In this document: positions 44,092-52,431 of the stretch, one piece after another | Numbering within the stretch: position 1 is the first letter of the stretch | Layout: every line of letters starts with the position of its first letter | Assembly (NCBI RefSeq): GCF_001417775.1 | Contig: NZ_BBZJ01000013.1 | Location: forward strand, 1-64,000 | Direction of reading: 5' to 3' | DNA from: Streptomyces sp. TP-A0356 | Lineage (GTDB): Bacteria; Actinomycetota; Actinomycetes; Streptomycetales; Streptomycetaceae | DNA length: 64,000 bases | Notes under the pieces: generated by a model | Database searches by the model: none | The model's input: the letters and a program-made list of their open reading frames with translations, nothing else | Told to the model about the DNA's origin: nothing | Made by a program: the position numbers and the translations under genes

Positions 44092-44676
44092 ATGGGGTTC
44101 CTGGACATCCTGCTCGGGCGTACGAAGCCGGTGGCGCCCGACCTGGACCAGCTCTTCGCCCTGCCGTCGGCGGCGGTCACCCTGGAGGCCGCCGCCGGGT
44201 TCACTCCGACCGGCAACGGCGCGGTCTGCTTCGCCACGGTCGAGGGCGGCGCCTTCGCCCAGGCGAACCGCGAGGTCCAGGCACTCCTGGACGCGGACAA
44301 CGACCGCACCGGACCGCCGGTGGAGCTGCGGCGGGACGACTACGGCTACTCCTGGCTGGTCTCGCGCCGCGCACCCGACCAGCTGTCCGCCCTGGTCAAC
44401 GATCTGCACGCGGTGAACAGCGCGATGGAGGTCAACGGCTTCGGTCCGCAGCTGCTGTGCTCGGTGGCCGGCTTCCAGGATCAGAGCGGGCGGCGGCTCG
44501 GCCTGGTCTATCTCTACAAGCGCGGCACCTTCTACCCGTTCGCGCCGCTCGCGGGGCAGGGCGAGCGGCGCGACAACGCGCTGGAGCTGCAGATCAAGGC
44601 CGCGCTCGCCGATGACCTGCGGGTCGAGCAGGACCTCGGCCGCTGGTTCCCGATCTGGGGCGCGCCCGGCCTGTGA
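44092..44676 (+). CDS. pspAB: PspA-associated protein PspAB
   Basis: A 194-residue soluble protein starting MGFLDILLGRTKPVAPDLDQLF, the recognisable opening of PspAB, named for association with actinobacterial PspA. Conserved parts include LFALPSAA, VNDLHAVNSAMEVNGFG and ALADDLRVEQDLGRWFPIW. It is coupled to htpX, tying protease and phage-shock response. pspA and pspAA are 37 kb away, so the system is encoded in two separate operons. The mechanism is unknown. Confidence 0.87.
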   Translation: MGFLDILLGRTKPVAPDLDQLFALPSAAVTLEAAAGFTPTGNGAVCFATVEGGAFAQANREVQALLDADNDRTGPPVELRRDDYGYSWLVSRRAPDQLSALVNDLHAVNSAMEVNGFGPQLLCSVAGFQDQSGRRLGLVYLYKRGTFYPFAPLAGQGERRDNALELQIKAALADDLRVEQDLGRWFPIWGAPGL

Positions 44677-44694
44677 ACGGCGGCCGCTGGTCCG

Positions 44695-44973
44695 TCACTT
44701 GCTCTTGTTCCGCTCCTGTCGGCGCGCCTCGAAGGGGCGCTCGCGACGGTAGCGGCGCTCCCACTTGGCCTGCTGGTCACGGCGCTCACGGTACTGCCGG
44801 TAGGTGGCCGCCGCGCCCGGGGCGGGTCCCGTGCCCGGCGACGACGCCGAGGACGAGCGGCGTCCGTACTGCGCGTACAGGAAGAGCAGGACGACGGCGG
44901 CGAGCCACCAGGCGTGGTTGCTGAACCCCAGCAGGACGAGGACGACGGTTCCGGCAATGACGATGGTGGCCAT
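44695..44973 (-). CDS. Small membrane protein with basic tail
   Basis: A 92-residue protein with one or two N-terminal membrane helices (IVIAGTVVLVLLGF and WWLAAVVLLFLYAQYG), a Ser/Gly/Pro linker and a strongly charged cytoplasmic tail of Arg, Glu and Gln. No family is recognised with confidence. ATG 44973 has cggagg upstream. It converges on pspAB with an 18-bp gap. Confidence 0.72.
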   Translation of the reverse strand: MATIVIAGTVVLVLLGFSNHAWWLAAVVLLFLYAQYGRRSSSASSPGTGPAPGAAATYRQYRERRDQQAKWERRYRRERPFEARRQERNKSK

Positions 44974-45329
44974 GACGGGCCTCCGTGGCGTGGGTGGTGA
45001 GTGGTTGTGCCAGAGGGGCCGACGGGGCGCTTGGGGTGGGCGGCCGTCGTCGGTGCGTAGAGAGTAGCCCTGAGTGCACCGGGTGGTGCCGGTGCGGAGG
45101 AAACCGGTGGTGGGCGGCTCCGGAACGCGTGTCCAGCGTAGGGATTCGGTTACTGGGCGTGCATCCCGTTTTTCGTCGGCCGGCCGCCGCGGACGTGGGG
45201 CGGCCGCCCGGTGTCACGCCACGGGCCGTGGGTGCGCGGGGCCCGGACCCGGGCGCGGGCGCGGGCGCGGGGCGCGCGGTCCGGAGGGACGCGGGGCGGC
45301 GCGCGGGGTGCGGGGGCCGGTCACCGGGA
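44974..45329. other. Gene-free region upstream of the small membrane protein gene
   Basis: A 356-bp stretch without a supported gene. It contains the promoter of the minus-strand gene starting at 44973 and, at about 45245-45280, a run of 6-bp gggcgc repeats following the FxLYD lipoprotein gene. Open frames crossing it are GC-bias shadows. Confidence 0.6.
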
Positions 45330-45827
45330 TCAGTACCGCACGGCGCGGGCGACGTCGGCGGTGACGTTGCCGGACAGGACGCGGTTGCTGAACGCGGTGG
45401 CGTTCTTCGACCCGCCCGCGGGGACGTTGTCGACCGTCACGACGACCGTGTCCAGGAGGTTGGCGCCGGCGTCGTGGAAGTCGACCTGCACGGTGTACGT
45501 CCGGGCCTGGGACGTGGAGTTGGTGACGGTGACCGGCACGGCTTTGCGCCCGTTGGCGTCGGTGGCGGTCGTGCCGAGCCTGACGTCGCCCTTGGCGTTC
45601 ACCGCGCCCTTGATCCCGTCGATCCGACGGGCGGCCTCGGCGGTCGCCGAGGCCAGCGCGGCGGAGGCCTGGGAGGCGAGGGACGCGGCGGCGGAGGCCG
45701 CCTGGGACGCGGCATGGGTCGGGTTGCCGGAGGAGCCGCCGTCGCCGGAGCAGCCGCTGAGCACCGCGGCCGCGGCGACGGCGACCGCGAGGCCCCGCGC
45801 CGTGCCCCGTGTCCGGTGTCCTGCCAT
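45330..45827 (-). CDS. FxLYD-type secreted lipoprotein
   Basis: A 165-residue lipoprotein with lipobox VLSGC after a short basic signal. An Ala/Ser-rich helical stalk (about 38-75) follows, then a beta-rich FxLYD-like domain (KAVPVTVTNSTSQARTYTVQ, VDFHDAGANLLDTVVVTVDN, VPAGGSK). FxLYD domains occur in surface proteins without known enzymatic function. ATG 45827 is preferred because gggag precedes it by six bases; GTG 45833 overlaps the site. Confidence 0.8.
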   Translation of the reverse strand: MAGHRTRGTARGLAVAVAAAAVLSGCSGDGGSSGNPTHAASQAASAAASLASQASAALASATAEAARRIDGIKGAVNAKGDVRLGTTATDANGRKAVPVTVTNSTSQARTYTVQVDFHDAGANLLDTVVVTVDNVPAGGSKNATAFSNRVLSGNVTADVARAVRY

Positions 45828-45981
45828 CGTCACTCCCGCCTTCCCGTGGTGCCTTCAGTGAAGGCCGGGCCGGGGCGCGTCCGCATGCCGGATACGGCAC
45901 TTCGGGTGACGCTGCGCCGCGGCGGGCCGTCTTCCGCGAGGATGGAGGTCATCCGTAGGGGTCGGAGTCCGGGGAGGCGGA

Positions 45982-47190
45982 GTGGGCGGGCGGCAGCGGC
46001 ACATCGGTGCGGCGGAGCGGCGGGCCCGGCTCGCACTGCGGCAGCGGCTGGCCGCCGGGGCCCGGGCGTCGGCGCCCGAGCAGGTCGCCGGGTCGCTGGT
46101 CGCGCTGCACGGAACGGATCCGGCGACGGTGTACCTGGCCGTCGGAGCGCGGCTCGCGGACACGGACGGAACCGTGGCGGAGGTCGAGCGGGCGCTGTAC
46201 GAGGACCGGACACTGGTGCGAATGCACGGCATGCGGCACACCGTGTTCGTGTTCCCGACAGAGCTGGCGGCCGTGGTGCACGCGTCGACGGGACTGGCGA
46301 TCGCGGCCAAGGCACGGGCCGGGCTGGTCAAGGACATGGTGACGGGAAGCGGCGGCCGCCTGACCGAGGAGTGGCTGGCGGAGGTCGAGGCGTCGGCGCT
46401 GGCCGCGCTCGCCCGGCGCGGGCAGGCGACGGTGGCCGAACTCACGCGGGACGAACCGCGGTTGAAGGAGCGGTTCACCTACGGTGCGGGCAAGAGCTAC
46501 GAGAGCCCGCACACCGTGTCGTCACGGCTGATGCGGGTGCTCGGCGTCGAGGGCCGTGTGGTGCGCGGGCGCCCGCTGGGTGCGTGGACGTCCTCCCAGT
46601 TCCGCTGGGCGGTGGCTCCGCCCCACCCCGAACTGCCGTCCGGGCAGGCCCAGTCGGAGCTGCTGCGCCACTGGCTGACGGCCTGCGGCCCGGCCACCGA
46701 GGCGGACCTCAGGTGGTGGACGGGCTGGCGGGTCACGGACGTACGCCGGGCGCTGACGGCGGTCGGTGCGGTACCGGTGACGCTCGACGGCGGAGCGACG
46801 GCATACGTGACGCCAGGCGACGAGGAACCGGTGGAGGCCCCGGACGAGCCCTGGGCGGCCCTGCTCCCGGGCCTCGACCCCACGGCCATGGGCTGGCAGG
46901 AACGGGACTGGTACCTGGCCCCCGAGTTGCGTCCGGCCCTGTTCGACCGCAGCGGCAACGTGGGCCCGACGGTGTGGTGGAACGGCCGGGTGGTCGGGGG
47001 CTGGGCCCAGCGGCCGGACGGCGAGGTGGTGTGGCACCTGCTGGAGACGGCGGGGCTGGGACGGGAGGCGTCGGCGGCGATCGAGACGGAGGCGGCACGG
47101 CTGGGCTCCTGGCTGGCCGGCACCCGGGTGACGCCACGCTTCCGCACGCCGCTTGAGAAGCGGCTGTCCAGCAGCCCCTCCGGCACGTAA
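45982..47190 (+). CDS. AlkZ/YcaQ-like winged-helix DNA glycosylase-family protein (HTH_42)
   Basis: A 402-residue protein of the family that includes interstrand-crosslink DNA glycosylases such as AlkZ. It has repeated winged-helix segments and the conserved C-terminal part VGPTVWWNGRVVGGWAQRPDGE. The family's catalytic QxQ-type motif is not clear to me (the candidate region is VALHGTDPATVY), so it may be one of the many actinobacterial paralogues without proven activity. GTG 45982 follows ggggaggcgga. It converges on the 47256 gene across a terminator. Confidence 0.82.
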   Translation: MGGRQRHIGAAERRARLALRQRLAAGARASAPEQVAGSLVALHGTDPATVYLAVGARLADTDGTVAEVERALYEDRTLVRMHGMRHTVFVFPTELAAVVHASTGLAIAAKARAGLVKDMVTGSGGRLTEEWLAEVEASALAALARRGQATVAELTRDEPRLKERFTYGAGKSYESPHTVSSRLMRVLGVEGRVVRGRPLGAWTSSQFRWAVAPPHPELPSGQAQSELLRHWLTACGPATEADLRWWTGWRVTDVRRALTAVGAVPVTLDGGATAYVTPGDEEPVEAPDEPWAALLPGLDPTAMGWQERDWYLAPELRPALFDRSGNVGPTVWWNGRVVGGWAQRPDGEVVWHLLETAGLGREASAAIETEAARLGSWLAGTRVTPRFRTPLEKRLSSSPSGT

Positions 47191-47216
47191 GGCCAAGGCC
47201 GTTCGGGCCGGCGGGG

Positions 47217-47248
47217 TCCGGGCGCCCGAGGACAAGAGGGCGCCCGGA
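47217..47248. terminator. Bidirectional terminator
   Basis: tccgggcgccc (47217-47227) and gggcgcccgga (47238-47248), perfect 11-bp arms with a 10-nt loop, in the 65-bp gap between two convergent genes. Confidence 0.75.
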
Positions 47249-47255
47249 GCGAGGC

Positions 47256-47570
47256 TCAGCGGCTGTACCGCATCAGCGCCCGCACCATGTGGCAGGTCGT
47301 GTCCGACGGCGGGCGCACCCCGATCTGCTCCGCCGTGCTCCGTATCGTCTCGTTGCGCGCCTGGTTCGGCACGTACACCCCGGAGTCGAGCAGGGCGATG
47401 GCGAGACGCATCGCCTTGAGGCGCCGGTTGTGCGTGACGTACCACTCACGCGGCCGCCCCGGCGGGAGCGGGCGCTTCTCCACCGGCGCGTACGGAAGGT
47501 CCAGCAGGACCGGCCGCCGGGCGGTGGACTGGGTCGGCTTCGTCCTCGGCTTGGTTGCGGCAGCGGGCAC
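47256..47570 (-). CDS. Conserved hypothetical protein
   Basis: A 104-residue basic soluble protein. The conserved core is REWYVTHNRRLKAMRLAIAL followed by LLDSGVYVPNQARNETIRST; the Arg/Asn-rich helix resembles DNA- or RNA-binding helices, but no family is identified. GTG 47570 is used because an aggagg site sits six bases upstream; the ATG at 47576 overlaps that site. It resembles, from memory, a short protein conserved in Streptomyces. Confidence 0.7.
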   Translation of the reverse strand: MPAAATKPRTKPTQSTARRPVLLDLPYAPVEKRPLPPGRPREWYVTHNRRLKAMRLAIALLDSGVYVPNQARNETIRSTAEQIGVRPPSDTTCHMVRALMRYSR

Positions 47571-47848
47571 GGGCATCCTCCTGTCGCGGTCAGGGAGCCA
47601 TCCGGAAGCCCCGGCAACTCCCTCGAACACTGCATCCAGTCTACTGGCCGCCACTGACATCGGGGGAGTCTGCCAAGCCGGTCAAACGGCCTGGTGAGTA
47701 AGGGAATTGCCGCCGCGTCACACGAGGTCCGCGAGATGCGCCTGAGACGCCAGAAATTCGAACAGCAACGACGGCGAGGGCCACGCGGAGATACGACGCC
47801 GCCTACGGGCCCGCGCCGAGCGAAGCTCTCCGACGCCACGCGCCGCCT

Positions 47849-47862
47849 GTGACTCAGGTCAC
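47849..47862. promoter_or_regulatory. Candidate Crp site
   Basis: gtgactcaggtcac fits the streptomycete Crp pattern GTG-N6-GnCAC exactly, as I recall it. It lies 109 bp upstream of the secreted-protein ATG at 47971, within the 400-bp divergent gap 47571-47970, in which I see no gene. Confidence 0.5.
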
Positions 47863-47970
47863 TTCAGTGACTCCTGTAACCGATGAGTAACGCCGTTCGG
47901 GATCTCGTACCTAGCGGCGTACCTATCGCGTCCGGCCGCCGGTGACGGTGGCCGGGGACAGGAGGCGCGC

Positions 47971-48705
47971 ATGTCGCGTAGGAGAACTCTCAGTCCCAAG
48001 AAGAAGATCGCGCTGGCGGTCACCACCCTTGCCGTGGTCGGCAGCGGGGCCTTCGCTCTGGCGGCCACCTCGAACGCGGCGAACGTGCAGAACGCGGCCA
48101 CCTCGTCGGTCTGTCAGGGTCTGGCCACCGCGCTCGGCAACAACGAGGCGTTCATCGCCGCTCAGAAGGCCAACCCGGACGCCCAGTCGGCGGCGCGCAT
48201 CGCCAACCGCGAGGCGGTCGTCGCCGAGATCAAGCGCAAACAGCAGGCGTCCGGCTGCCAGGTCGGGGAGTCGGTACAGGCGGGCGGTGGTTCGGCGCAG
48301 GCCGGCGGCGCCGCCCAGGCCGGGGGGTCGGCTCAGGACCCCCAGGCCTCGGGGGCCGCCACCGCGCCCGCGACGACGGCACCCGCCAACAACGGCGGCA
48401 ACGCCAACAACGGCGGGAACGCCGGGAACGCCGGCAACGCGGGGAACGCCGCCTCGGGTCAGCAGGTCTGCAAGGGCTCGACCGTGACGCTCTCCGGTGA
48501 GGGCGGCGCCCCGGCCGCGTCCAGCAACCAGTTCCCCGCGGGGACCAAGCTGAAGGTCACCAACCTGGACAACAACAAGTCCACGACCGTGACCGTCACG
48601 TCGGTCTCCGGGAGCTGCGTACTGCTCAACAACGCGGCCTTCGAACAGGTCCGCCAGCCCGGCAAGTTCCTGATCCGCCGGGCCGTCATCGAGAAGGTGG
48701 GGTGA
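47971..48705 (+). CDS. Secreted protein with Ala/Gly/Asn-rich linker
   Basis: A 244-residue exported protein. It has a twin-basic signal (MSRRRTLSPKKK then a hydrophobic stretch to about 36), a helical N-terminal domain with a Cys pair (SSVCQGLATALGNNEAF ... ASGCQVG), a low-complexity Ala/Gly/Gln/Asn linker (about 100-165, including repeated GNAGNA), and a C-terminal domain with two Cys (QVCKGSTVTLSGEG, SGSCVLLNNAAFEQVR). The function is unknown. ATG 47971 has acaggaggcgcgc upstream. A Crp-like site precedes it. Confidence 0.8.
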   Translation: MSRRRTLSPKKKIALAVTTLAVVGSGAFALAATSNAANVQNAATSSVCQGLATALGNNEAFIAAQKANPDAQSAARIANREAVVAEIKRKQQASGCQVGESVQAGGGSAQAGGAAQAGGSAQDPQASGAATAPATTAPANNGGNANNGGNAGNAGNAGNAASGQQVCKGSTVTLSGEGGAPAASSNQFPAGTKLKVTNLDNNKSTTVTVTSVSGSCVLLNNAAFEQVRQPGKFLIRRAVIEKVG

Positions 48706-48914
48706 GGCAAGCGGCTTAGGAACTCCAGGAGGCGGCGGTTGGTGGCCGCCACATGGCGGGGATCACGGGTCCTGCTGCTCGCGGCCACGAGCAGCAGGAC
48801 CTCCATGTGCGACGAGCGCGACGTGGGGGCGCTCGGGCACCCCGTGACCGGCCTGCCACCGGGAGGCCGACCGTCGACTCCTGGAACCGCAGCCATGCCG
48901 CACACCAGCCCCGG

Positions 48915-48963
48915 GTAACACGGGGTTCACAGCTGGGCAATGGTCGGGAAACCGCCTGTTGAC
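48915..48963. promoter_or_regulatory. GlnR operator upstream of glnII
   Basis: Five boxes with exact 6-bp spacers: gtaac (48915), ttcac (48926), gcaat (48937), gaaac (48948), ttgac (48959). This follows the GlnR rule seen at glnA. It ends 111 bp before the glnII GTG. The rest of the 369-bp gap 48706-49074 shows no gene. Confidence 0.8.
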
Positions 48964-49074
48964 AGACTTTCGGCCATTCCCGGCGCCTCGATGTCTGCCG
49001 CGCCGCGCACTCGCAACGACCTCGACCGCACGACTTCGACCGCGCCGTCGAGACCCACCCGAAGGATGTGGCCC

Positions 49075-50103
49075 GTGAGCTTCAAGGCTGAGTACATCTG
49101 GATCGACGGCACCGAGCCGACGGCCAAGCTCCGTTCCAAGACGAAGATCCTGGCCGACTCCTCGAAGGGTGCCGAGCTGCCGATCTGGGGCTTCGACGGG
49201 TCCTCCACCAACCAGGCCGAGGGCCACTCCTCGGACTGCGTGCTCAAGCCGGTCTTCTCCTGTCCCGACCCGATCCGCGGTGGCGACGACCTCCTGGTGC
49301 TGTGCGAGGTCCTGAACACGGACATGTCCCCGCACCCGTCCAACACGCGTGCCGCGCTGGTCGAGGTCGCCGAGAGGTTCGCCGCCCAGGAGCCGATCTT
49401 CGGCATCGAGCAGGAGTACACCTTCTTCGACGGCTCGCGTCCGCTCGGCTTCCCGGAGGGCGGCTTCCCCGCCCCCCAGGGCGGCTACTACTGCGGTGTC
49501 GGCGCCGACGAGATCTTCGGCCGTGAGGTCGTCGAGGCGCACCTGGAGAACTGCCTGCAGGCGGGCCTGGGCCTGTCCGGCATCAACGCCGAGGTCATGC
49601 CCGGCCAGTGGGAGTTCCAGGTCGGCCCGCTCGCCCCGCTGGTGGTCGCCGACCAGCTGTGGGTGGCCCGCTGGCTGCTGTACCGCACCGCCGAGGACTT
49701 CGGCGTCTCCGCCACCCTGGACCCGAAGCCGGTCAAGGGCGACTGGAACGGCGCCGGCGCGCACACCAACTTCTCCACCAGGGCGATGCGCGAGGGCTAC
49801 GACGCGATCATCACCGCGTGCGAGGCGCTCGGTGAGGGCTCGAAGCCGATGGACCACGTCAAGAACTACGGCGCCGGCATCGACGACCGGCTGACGGGCC
49901 TGCACGAGACCGCCCCGTGGAACGAGTACTCGTACGGCGTCTCCAACCGCGGCGCCTCGGTCCGCATCCCCTGGCAGGTCGAGAAGGACGGCAAGGGCTA
50001 CATCGAGGACCGCCGTCCGAACGCCAACGTCGACCCGTACGTGGTGACCCGTCTGCTCGTCGACACCTGCTGCACCGCCCTGGAGAAGGCCGGCCAGGTC
50101 TGA
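49075..50103 (+). CDS. glnII: Glutamine synthetase type II
   Basis: Eukaryote-like GSII, a second ammonium assimilation enzyme not controlled by adenylylation. The 342-residue protein has the N-terminal WGFDGSSTNQAEG, the catalytic GIEQEYTFFDG, PAPQGGYYCGVG, VMPGQWEFQVGP and the ATP-site GDWNGAGAHTNFSTR. GTG 49075 starts SFKAEYIWIDGTEP; gaaggat lies upstream. Its length and motifs are complete. Streptomyces species carry both GSI and GSII, and here both have GlnR boxes. Confidence 0.96.
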   Translation: MSFKAEYIWIDGTEPTAKLRSKTKILADSSKGAELPIWGFDGSSTNQAEGHSSDCVLKPVFSCPDPIRGGDDLLVLCEVLNTDMSPHPSNTRAALVEVAERFAAQEPIFGIEQEYTFFDGSRPLGFPEGGFPAPQGGYYCGVGADEIFGREVVEAHLENCLQAGLGLSGINAEVMPGQWEFQVGPLAPLVVADQLWVARWLLYRTAEDFGVSATLDPKPVKGDWNGAGAHTNFSTRAMREGYDAIITACEALGEGSKPMDHVKNYGAGIDDRLTGLHETAPWNEYSYGVSNRGASVRIPWQVEKDGKGYIEDRRPNANVDPYVVTRLLVDTCCTALEKAGQV

Positions 50104-50116
50104 TCCCTCCCGCTGT

Positions 50117-50157
50117 GTGAAGGGGGCGTCCACCCGTGCGGTGGGCGCCCCCTTCAC
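50117..50157 (+). terminator. glnII terminator hairpin
   Basis: gtgaagggggcg...cgcccccttcac with inner arms ccacc/ggtgg gives a long, nearly perfect stem of about 17 bp from 50117 to 50157. Confidence 0.85.
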
Positions 50158-50327
50158 GCTGTCCACGGAGTGGGACGGCTCTCCGGACGCGGCGGCCTCG
50201 TCCACGCCCCTGACCTGGCACATGTACCTGGTCGGCCGGGGTGCGCACCATCAAGTTCGCGTCAATGAGGCGTCCGAGCGGTGAGAGGAGTCTCCTGCGG
50301 GGCCCGGGTGTCTGCTTCAATGGAGCC

Positions 50328-50450
50328 ATGGCCGGCTTCCAGCAACACAGCGCGACGGGTCGCCATGACCTCGAGCCCTTCTGGCCTTCCCGTCAGCACC
50401 ACGACTTCGACCGGGTGTGTTGCCGCGCGAGGAACGCGCGGGCCCTCTAA
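50328..50450 (+). CDS. Possible Cys-Cys leader peptide
   Basis: A 40-residue open frame, ATG 50328, ending RQHHDFDRVCCRARNARAL. Actinobacteria often have short leader peptides with a conserved His-x-Asp-(Leu/Phe)-x-Arg-Val-x-x-x-Cys ending ahead of regulated genes, and this end resembles them, with two adjacent cysteines. It lies 118 bp upstream of the winged-helix gene. It fills the middle of an otherwise gene-free 465-bp gap (50104-50568). Low confidence. Confidence 0.35.
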   Translation: MAGFQQHSATGRHDLEPFWPSRQHHDFDRVCCRARNARAL

Positions 50451-50568
50451 AGCCGTACACCCCGGCCTTCGGCCAGCGCGCACGACGTACGTCCTCGACG
50501 ACCCCGGCCACGAACTCGCGGTCGTCGTCCTTCCCGACGAACTTCTCGCGCGAAAGAGCTGACCTCTC

Positions 50569-51156
50569 ATGGCGACCACTCGTTCTCTCTCGACCGCCAC
50601 CCTCGACGCCCCGTCCCCGAACGGCTCGCGGCACCGGCTGCGTGCCGTCGACCGGGACGAGGTCGTCCAGGTGGCCGACTTCCTGCCGCCGGGAGCCACC
50701 TGGCTGCCGGCGCCCCAGCACACCCTGCCCACCCTGCCGGGCCAGCCGCCCATGGTCGGCTACCTGGTGCTCGTCCCGGCCGACCAGCGGCCCCCGTTCC
50801 TGCCGGTCGCGGTGCCGGACCAGCCGGAGAGCGCGCCGGCCGACGTGGCCCGCAGCGACGGCGACACGCTCGTCCGCATCGACACCGCGCAGCGCACCGC
50901 CGAGGTCGACGGACGGCCGCTCGACCTCACCTATCTGGAGTTCGAGCTGCTCGCCCATCTGGTCGCGCACCCGCACCGGGTGCACACCAGGGACCAGCTG
51001 GTGACCACGGTGTGGGGCTACGGGCACGTCGGGGACGGGCGCACCGTCGACGTCCACATCGCCCGGCTGCGGCGCAAGCTCGGCGCCGAGCACCGCAAGA
51101 CGATCCAGACGGTCCGGCGCGTGGGCTACAAGTACGCGCCGCCGACCGCCCGCTGA
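50569..51156 (+). CDS. OmpR-type winged-helix DNA-binding protein without receiver domain
   Basis: A 195-residue protein whose C-terminal 95 residues are a Trans_reg_C effector domain (LTYLEFELLAHLVAHPHRVH, TRDQLVTTVWGYG, RTVDVHIARLRRKLG, IQTVRRVGYKYAPP). The N-terminal 100 residues are Pro-rich and contain no phosphoacceptor pocket, so it cannot be a standard phospho-regulated response regulator. Such orphans in Streptomyces act as constitutive or ligand-controlled regulators. Start ATG 50569; the target is unknown. Confidence 0.86.
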   Translation: MATTRSLSTATLDAPSPNGSRHRLRAVDRDEVVQVADFLPPGATWLPAPQHTLPTLPGQPPMVGYLVLVPADQRPPFLPVAVPDQPESAPADVARSDGDTLVRIDTAQRTAEVDGRPLDLTYLEFELLAHLVAHPHRVHTRDQLVTTVWGYGHVGDGRTVDVHIARLRRKLGAEHRKTIQTVRRVGYKYAPPTAR

Positions 51157-51234
51157 CCCGGCGTCACCGGCCGTGGATCTTCTGTCAGCAGATCCGGGTT
51201 CCGCCCCGGGAGCCGGCCGGGCACAGTCGTCGGC

Positions 51235-52227
51235 ATGAGACTTCTGATCCTGGGCGGTACGGAGTTCGCGGGGCGGGCGGTCGTGGAGGCGGCGCTCGGA
51301 CGGGGCTGGGAGGTGACCGTCCTCAACCGGGGGCGCCTCCAACCCCCGCCCGGCGCACGGGCGTTGCGGGGCGACCGCACCGCGCCCGACGGGCTGGCGG
51401 CGCTGGCCGGGGGCGAGTGGGACGCGGTGGTGGACACCTGGTCGTCGGCGCCCCGCGCGGTGCACGAGGCCGCCCGGCTGCTCGCCGACCGCGCCGGACG
51501 GTATGTGTACGTGTCGAGCTGCTCGGTGTACGCGTGGGCCCCGCCCGCGGGGTACACCGAGGACGCGCCGCTGGTGGCGGGCGCCGAGGCGGAGGCGGAG
51601 CACACCGAGTACCCGCAGGACAAACGGGGCGGGGAGCTGGCCGCGCTGGGCGCCTTCGGTGCCGACCGCTCGGTGCTCGTGCGGTCCGGGCTGATCCTCG
51701 GACCGTACGAGAACATCGGCCGGCTGCCGTGGTGGCTCACCCGGATCGCCCGCGGGGGCCCGGTGCTGGCTCCGGGACCGCGGGGGCTTCCCCTCCAGTA
51801 CGTCGATGTACGCGACCTCGCCGAGTGGATCCTCGGTGCGGTGGAGCGGGAGCTGAGCGGGGCGTACAACCTGATCGGTCCGCGGGGGCACGCCACGATG
51901 GGCGGACTGCTCGACGCATGCCTGGAGGTCACCGGCGGGCCGGCCGAGCTGCGGTGGACCGCCCCGGAGGTCGTGCTCGACGCGGGCATCCGGCCGTGGA
52001 CGCAGCTGCCCGTGTGGGTGCCGCCGGGGAGCGACATGCACGACGCGCTGCACGGCGCGGACGTGTCGCGGGCCCTCGCGACGGGACTGAGCTGCCGTCC
52101 CGTCGCCGAGACGGTGGCCGACACCTGGGCCTGGCTCCGGGAGATCGGCTGGTCCGCCCCGCAACGCCCGGACCGGCCGGCGGTGGGCCTCGACCCCGCG
52201 GTGGAGGCGAAGGTGCTCGGCCGCTGA
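51235..52227 (+). CDS. NAD-dependent epimerase/dehydratase (extended SDR)
   Basis: A 330-residue Rossmann-fold reductase. It has nucleotide-binding LILGGTEFAGRAVVEAAL, VVDTWSSAP, SSCSVYAW, and the catalytic Y-x-x-x-K as YPQDK, followed by a C-terminal domain (GGPVLAPGPRGLPLQYVDVRD). It is similar to the isoflavone-reductase-like or sugar-epimerase branches, but the substrate is unknown. ATG 51235, 78 bp after the winged-helix gene, possibly the same transcript. Confidence 0.86.
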   Translation: MRLLILGGTEFAGRAVVEAALGRGWEVTVLNRGRLQPPPGARALRGDRTAPDGLAALAGGEWDAVVDTWSSAPRAVHEAARLLADRAGRYVYVSSCSVYAWAPPAGYTEDAPLVAGAEAEAEHTEYPQDKRGGELAALGAFGADRSVLVRSGLILGPYENIGRLPWWLTRIARGGPVLAPGPRGLPLQYVDVRDLAEWILGAVERELSGAYNLIGPRGHATMGGLLDACLEVTGGPAELRWTAPEVVLDAGIRPWTQLPVWVPPGSDMHDALHGADVSRALATGLSCRPVAETVADTWAWLREIGWSAPQRPDRPAVGLDPAVEAKVLGR

Positions 52228-52431
52228 CCCGGCCGGATCGCAGTGTCCTCACCGAACCGGGGCTCGGCCCCTTGAAACAGGGGACTCTGCACCTCTTGCG
52301 CCCGAAATGACCTCATGAACTTCTAAGTCTTTCCGAGGTCTCTGAACGCCCCACCAGCCCCCTGCGTATGGAAGGGAGCCGCTTCACCCCTGTCGGGCGC
52401 CTCCGCCCCGAAAGGAAGTCAGAGGAGTTCC

